In this document: in pieces, positions 18,869 through 23,967 of the stretch | How positions within the stretch are numbered: position 1 is the stretch's first letter | Layout: every line of letters begins with the position of its first letter | Origin: Trichosphaerium sp. ATCC 40318 | Taxonomy: Eukaryota; Discosea; Flabellinia; Trichosidae | Length of the DNA: 23,967 nt | NCBI GenBank assembly: GCA_038496445.1 | Contig: JALMLS010000088.1 | Coordinates: forward strand, 1 to 23,967 | Reading direction: 5' to 3' | The notes under the pieces: generated by a model | What the model was told of the DNA's origin: nothing | Databases searched by the model: none | Seen by the model: only the letters and a program-made list of their open reading frames with translations | Position numbers and translations under genes: made by a program

Positions 18869-20468
18869 ATGGCCGCCAAGACGCAGTATGATTCTGTATC
18901 TCTCACATCAGACACTTTTGACGTAGATGAAACTGAAGCACAAACATCTGTAAGAACGTTTGCTTAAAAGTGACTGCTTTTAATTTAATTACGTAGGTTA
19001 TTGTTCCTAAACCCGGTTTTTGGACAGGAAAGAAGAAATTAGTAATCATACTCATTGTAACCATTTTAATTATTCTTGGTGGAGTTTTCGCCGTTATTTT
19101 CCTTACAGACGAAGGACCAAGTACATTAACACTGCCTTTACAAAACGATTTACCTTTTATTTGTTTAGGACAACATCGCAATGTCATCTTTTTAGTACCA
19201 GATGGCTATGGTCCAGCGTATACTACACTTACAGTACATATGAACGGTGATAAACCACTAGAGATGGATTCATACCTTGTGGGCACTTCACGAACTCGCT
19301 CAGCTGATAGGTACACAGCACAAAACGTAACAAGAAAAAATCTCCAAGTGTCACCATTTTCATGAAGTTATTTACTACACCTTTTCTTTTTACGTTTCGT
19401 GTAATCTCACTTTTTTAGTCCTGTGACTGATTCAGCTGCTGGCGCAACATCTTGGGCGTGTGGACTACGTACAAACAATCACTATCTAGCTGCGACACCA
19501 GAGAATACATCTTGTGGTACGACGTGACGTTAATATAAGATCTAATATTTTACACAAAAATTTCTGATTCCCGTTTTCTTATTAATAAACACAAAAAGGG
19601 ACTCTTATGGAAGCTGCTATGAATCAGAAGAATATGAAAGCTGGTTTCGTTGTAACGAGCGAAGTAACACATGCAACACCAGCAGCTTTTACTTCACACT
19701 CTATAAGCAGGTAAAACAGAACGACACTTATATTAATTGACTTCCGTATCTCATTTTTTTCCTTTCTACAGATACTGGAAAGAGTTCATTGCTGGTCAAC
19801 AGATTAAGAGTGGACTAGAAGTGATGTTTGGTGGTGGACGTACTGTATTCACACAGGATAATAATACACTATGGAAAGAGGCTGAGTCTAACGGGCTTAA
19901 TATTATTACAACTGCTGCAGAGCTTAGTGGTAAAAATCTTGGGATTTTTTCATTGTCAACTATTTTACTGACGCTGAGTTCAAGGGGATGTTAAGCTGCC
20001 TGTACTCGGGTTATTTGCAGATAAACACTTGGCATTTAGTCTTGATAGGTACATTAATTTTTTCGAACGCGTTTATTGATTGAATGCTTCAGGGAAGTCG
20101 ATGATGTTGAGCCAAGTCTTGTTCAAATGACAAAAAAAGCACTTGATATTTTAAACAAAGGTATTTTCTCTCGTTCTCTTGCTCTACTTCCCTTCTAATG
20201 ACATCAATGTATTATTAGATAATAAAGATGGGTTCTTTTTACTTGTTGAAGGTAGTCGTATTGATCACTGTGGTCACATAAACGATCCATGTACGATTTA
20301 CTACTATGCTTAATTTTTTACTTATTGTACCTAGCATGTGCTTACCATGAAGTAAATGCTTTTGATGAGGCGTTTAAAGCAGTAATTGACTTTGCTAAAG
20401 AAGATAAAAACACTTTAGTAGTATCTGTAGCTGATCATGAGACAGCCAATGCCAAATTCTACGACTAA
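18869..20468 (+). pseudogene. Alkaline phosphatase, membrane-anchored, truncated at the 3' end
   Basis: Hydrolyses phosphate monoesters, normally outside the cell. About nine exons join in phase. After 27 residues of exon 1 comes a type II anchor (KKKLVIILIVTILIILGGVF), then family motifs in order: VIFLVPDGYGPAYT (metal Asp), SPVTDSAAGATSWACG with the nucleophile Ser after Asp, VTSEVTHATPAAF, RYWKEFIAGQQIKSGLEVMF, FGGGR, LLVEGSRIDHCGHIND (metal Glu, Asp, His) and VSVADHET (metal Asp-His). After ADHET the sequence becomes retrotransposon, ACAGCCAATG onward from 20442, giving a foreign tail and a TAA at 20466-20468. The last part of the family fold, including a final metal-binding His, is missing, and I cannot find it downstream. 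Probably inactive, unless the missing part is restored by splicing across the insert. Confidence 0.88.
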
Positions 20469-21265
20469 AAAGACATAATAGCAACAAGAAAAAACAAGTA
20501 TAAAGGGAAAAGCATAGAAACTCATAGGAGGAGACTTCAATGTAGTACTAGACAAAGAACTAGACAGATGGTGCAAAGACAAAAACATGAACCGTTCTTA
20601 CCATCAAGAAATGAAGAACTAGACAACCTCATCAAAGAACACAACCTCCACTGCAGCCTCAGAGAAACACACCCACATAAAAGAACATACTCTAGATTTG
20701 GAGCAGACAACCAAGACGAACACTCCTTTTATAGAACCAAAGCCAGAATTGACTACTTTCTCACAAATAAGTCACTATACCACCAAGTACTTGACACCGA
20801 ATAATACACCAATACAGCGATAGACAGTGACCACCGCCTGTCAAAATCAGTACAATTTGCAAACTTAAACAACGATAAAGAAGTAATAACACTCCCACAG
20901 ATGAAACCCTCGATCAAATACGACTCAAAAGACGAAAACCAATCAACTTCATCGCCAACATAGACACAACGCCCCAAATCGAAAAAGAATTCCAAAATAA
21001 ACTCAAGAAGGCAATACATCTGGCCTCACTCCTTGTAAAAAACTCATAAATAAACACATTTACGAAAAATGCGAATCAGAACTTGGCACAATCGAGAGAA
21101 TAGAAAGAAAACATACTCTGAACAGAAACTAAGAAACTCAAAGCAGCGAAATCCCTCACCTCAGAAACCATAAGGAAAATTGACATACATGATCAAAAAC
21201 TCACACCAAAAATGCTAAATAAAGCTGAGGTAGCCCTAGCAAAAGCCCTTGCCATTATCTCCAAA
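20442..21265 (+). mobile_element. Decayed fragment of the retrotransposon endonuclease region
   Basis: Inverted second copy of 13830-12991: it encodes the same FLPSRNEELDNLIKEHNLHC and HPHKRTYSRFGADNQDEHSF stretches but carries several small indels and stops. It begins in the middle of ORF2, at an ACA shared with the alkaline phosphatase gene, with no element end. It runs straight into a TIR element at the same base (AAA/CAGGG) as in the intact retrotransposon. Confidence 0.93.
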
Positions 21266-21531
21266 CAGGGCTGAAACTCAGCTAGGCATTGCCTTAAAAA
21301 ATGATGCATATTCCTAAACATTTGGCATTAGATGGCAAAATCAAGGCATTTGCATTTGGCAATGCCCAATAAATAAGGCATTTTTACAAAAAGGCAATGC
21401 CTTCATCAAAAAGGCATTTTGTAGGCATTTTTGGGCATTTTTTTCATTCATTCTTTCTCCTTGTATTGATTTTTTGATCATTGATAAAATCAAGTAATGC
21501 AAGTATTAAGTACTTTATGTTTGGTTATCAT
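21266..21531 (+). mobile_element. GGCATT-rich TIR element, copy 3 (truncated)
   Basis: Starts with CAGGGCTGAAACTCA and follows copy 1 for about 265 bp, then fades near 21531 (GTACTTTATG). Two variants, CATTAGATGG and TTTGGCAATGCCC, are shared with copy 1 and differ from copy 2 (CATCAAATGG, TTTGGCATTGCCC). It therefore came along with the retrotransposon fragment and was not an independent insertion. Confidence 0.85.
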
Positions 21532-21882
21532 TCCAATAACATTCTTTGATAATGGGAACTACACCAAAAAAAGTCTTGACTTTTTTTTTTGGCATTTTGG
21601 AGGGGATATCTTTTGCTGTTTACCCAGTTGTATGATTATAAAGTATTACAGTACCCTGATTTTTTGTTTGTTGGAATATTGTATGTATGTTGCACTTTAT
21701 ACCAAGGACTTACCACTTCCTATCACCCAGCACAAAGAGTCAGAAATAAATTTTTGTTACTCCGAAAAATTAACTTGTTACTCACTCAAACACCCATAGC
21801 AGTGATTTTGAGGGCTTTTTTGGAATAGGCGTTGAGTGTCATAGAAACATTCACCTATTCAGTAGCATTGCTGTAAATCTAG
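21532..21882. other. Intergenic stretch without recognisable gene
   Basis: About 350 bp between the chimeric fragment and the stop of the WY-repeat gene. T-rich. The short open frames look random and none resembles the missing end of the alkaline phosphatase. Confidence 0.5.
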
Positions 21883-23545
21883 TCAACTGCCTAGAAGAAG
21901 GTAAGGGAGTAGCCTATTTACTAAGACGGCATACTTTTGTTGTGAAGTTTTACCACTCTGTTTAAAACGATTCCAATCCCAACCATACCCATCGTGTAAA
22001 AGTGATAATGCTCTAGGCCAATATTTGCGTAACCTTATTCCTCCCACAGCCTGTAAATGCAGAAGTGACACGTGATACCTGCAAATAACGGTAAGATTTT
22101 TTGTTGAAAAAACAGCTTAGTGTTCCTTTACCATTCCGTTGGTCTGGTGATGTGTAAAGCCTCTTTGGCCTGTTCTAAGAAACTCTTTTGGTTTTCTTCA
22201 CACCAATGACGTTGTGCCCCCTTCCAGTCGTATGAAGGATACAGAGCTTTCAAAGCGTTGAAAGCTCCAAAGTGTCTAAAACGGTGTGAAACAAACAGTT
22301 AAATGTTCTGGTATTAAAACTATGTAAAGTTTCTATACGGCTTACCTTTTTGCTATAGGACCGTTTTCGCGTACTATTTTGCGTAAATTACCACGTGTGT
22401 ACCATCCATCTAGTGTCTTTATTTGATATTTTTCTCCGATATCATCAAGAGCCCGTCTTTGGTTTCTAGGATCATCCCAGTAGTATTTAGGCGCTTGGCT
22501 ATATAAACAAAACGCATTACCCTAAATGTTTACACTAAATGCCTTACGTGAAACACTTCGTATCCCAATTGTACCGTGGATATAATGTCTCAAGACACTT
22601 TGAAAGGGAGCAACTGTAAACATTCCTTTACAAAAATCCTGTAAGCGTGAAGTTTCTTTTTTCGAACATACAATAAGCGCGTCGTATTCCTCTCAGAGAC
22701 GTCTTCGACTCGAATTTTATACCAGTCATCCATTGTCTTTACATCAAGCCTCTCTCCTGAGGTATTCATGACATGTTTATGAATTTCCACAGAGCTCCAA
22801 TAGCCAGGAGCACGGTAACTAATTTAAAACTTACAGGTTTTTGCATCACAAATCACAACGTACTTGAGCCTTTGAGCATCCCAAGGATGATTCGGGAAGG
22901 AGGAGGATAGTGCATCTAGAAGATTACAGCATTTCCTTGTTTTGTTGTCGTACCTGAGCGGGAATTACTAGACTAAGGAGGTACAAATACGTACAAAAAA
23001 CTTTTAGCACCGCTCTTCATAGCATCTTTGAACGATACCCTGTACCAATCATCAAGTATTTTACAATTTAATCTCCTGCCAACCATATTAACGGCATCCT
23101 TTCTATTATCTCTATTATCCCAATGACCACGTGGAGCCTGTCTAAAACAACCTTATCAATAAACTTGCTTTGTTCTGTGTTTTTCCAAAACCACCTGAAA
23201 CGTTGCTTGTCCCACGTGTATTTATTGTAAACTGAACAAATGCAACTTGAGATAGAACCGTTATAAACCCTAATAAAGTATAAAATGGTAGGCCACCTTA
23301 ACAACAAGGAGAAAGAAGTGTACGTGTTTAACAATGCTCTGGCTGAAAATGATGACAGTGTTTTTTTCCCTACAGCATACCACTCGTCTAATTGCTTGAT
23401 TTTTAGGCGTTCACCGACGTTATCAAGCTCTTTTCGCTGATTTAAGATATGGTGTTTTGATTTGCTTCTAACGCTCCATTACTTGTTAAATTATTCAAAA
23501 AGCGCGGTAGGTGAATGATACTAACCTTTTCGCAACCACACGCAT
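21883..23545 (-). CDS. WY-motif repeat protein of unknown function, multi-exon
   Basis: Begins MRVVAK at 23545; the first intron joins in phase to SVRSKSKHHILNQRKELDNV. The protein is built of repeats with the pattern N-R..A-LD-G-r-LxxKxLDxWY-V, about 20 residues, YxxS...YPxYxWdxxRF, P-x-YWxD. WY cores: IKQLDEWYAV (about 23380), CKILDDWYRV (about 23050), VKTMDDWYKI (about 22725), IKTLDGWYTR (about 22405) and TEW-YHV across an intron (about 22130-22075). They recur every 300-335 bp with roughly one intron or more per unit, which suggests growth by tandem duplication. ALKALYPSYDWKGAQRHW and ALSLLHDGYGWDWNRF are the second halves. I recall similar repeats in uncharacterised protist, algal and fungal proteins but no function. 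The stop at 21883 is tentative. Confidence 0.7.
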
Positions 23546-23674
23546 AATTCAGCGGTGAGTGTATTAGGTTTACACTGAGTAGTGCCTAACGTACTTTGCG
23601 TAGTAGTTTACAACGAGGCATACTTGTGTTGACATTTGGTTTATTCTAGAATTGTCTATCATCCTCAAATCACC
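23546..23674. promoter_or_regulatory. Divergent intergenic region
   Basis: 129 bp between the start of the WY-repeat gene (minus) and the protease gene (plus). It has to contain both promoters. No specific element recognised. Confidence 0.35.
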
Positions 23675-23967
23675 ATGATTCGCATCACGTTAGTTTGTGC
23701 TGTTCTACTTTTAGCTGTACAGGCACACAGAGTCTCATTTGAAACTGGTGCTAGAGAAAGCGAGCATTGGGAACGCGGACGTACGTTTATATCACTAAGC
23801 AATCCATAACCAGTGTAACAGAACGTGGAAAGCCAACCGAAACGTTGGAGTTTGTTATTGCTCTGAAACAACAGAACGTACAACAACTAGAGGCCATGTT
23901 CTGGGATGTCAGCAACCCTAAATCGTCAAATTACGCTAATACCTTACTTTGGACGAGGTTCACGCTA
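23675..23967 (+). CDS. Secreted S53 tripeptidyl-peptidase-like protease, N-terminal part, with an apparent frameshift
   Basis: Starts MIRITLVCAVLLLAVQAHRV, a typical signal peptide. A 41-nt intron (23781-23821) joins HWERG to QRGKPTETLEFVIALKQQ. This is followed by NVQQLEAMFWDVSNPKSSNY, the pro-kumamolisin activation pattern (aLkQxN...Le...vSdPxsxxY). The pro-domain should continue with a LTLDEV-type motif; LTLDEVHA is present but one base out of frame from about 23938. Serine-carboxyl proteases of this family work in acidic vacuoles or outside the cell. The catalytic domain lies beyond the window, so sedolisin versus TPP1 type cannot be told. Confidence 0.8.

Noticed and set aside
1-23967. 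tRNA or rRNA genes
   Set aside because: No cloverleaf with a convincing GGTTCGAATC-type box or rRNA core sequence was seen by eye; a covariance-model scan would be needed to exclude them.

Overview
The window looks like nuclear DNA of an intron-rich unicellular eukaryote. Genes are packed 80-350 bp apart, cut by many very short GT-AG introns (down to about 24 nt, a few GC-AG), and end in AATAAA-type signals. A non-LTR retrotransposon, terminal-inverted-repeat (TIR) elements and interstitial CCCTAA repeats are present. I cannot name the species; a free-living protist such as an amoebozoan is an inference only.

Host genes, left to right: (1) minus strand, start of a dihydroxy-acid dehydratase (branched-chain amino-acid synthesis), running off the left edge; (2) plus strand, a kelch-type beta-propeller protein, divergent from (1); (3) plus strand, an NAD(P)-dependent reductase/epimerase of the extended SDR (dihydroflavonol-reductase-like) type; (4) minus strand, a WD40-like propeller with a charged linker and one C-terminal membrane helix, convergent with (3) across a hairpin; (5) plus strand, a membrane-anchored alkaline phosphatase missing its 3' end; (6) minus strand, an unknown protein built of about five repeats carrying a WY motif; (7) plus strand, the start of a secreted S53 tripeptidyl-peptidase-like protease, cut by the right edge.

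The centre (8280-18793) is one non-LTR retrotransposon on the minus strand. It has a 7-bp target duplication (CTGATCT), a TAAAG-type 3' tail, an ORF1 with an RRM, and an ORF2 with APE endonuclease, reverse transcriptase, RNase H and a CCHC finger. It sits in what was a roughly 170-bp divergent promoter between genes 4 and 5. Three younger elements are nested in it: two opposite copies of a 1.04-kb TIR element packed with GGCATT/AATGCC motifs (3-bp duplications), and an unrelated 1.03-kb TIR element with a 23-bp tandem array and telomere-like repeats. Conceptual removal restores the ORF1 frame exactly at two sites; at the ORF2 site the frames are one base apart.

A second, decayed piece of the same retrotransposon plus the start of the same TIR element, joined at exactly the same base as in the large copy, lies at 20442-21531 and has replaced the end of the alkaline phosphatase gene. 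The most novel-looking material is therefore the family of motif-packed, spliced-gene-like TIR elements and its nested, re-mobilised history.
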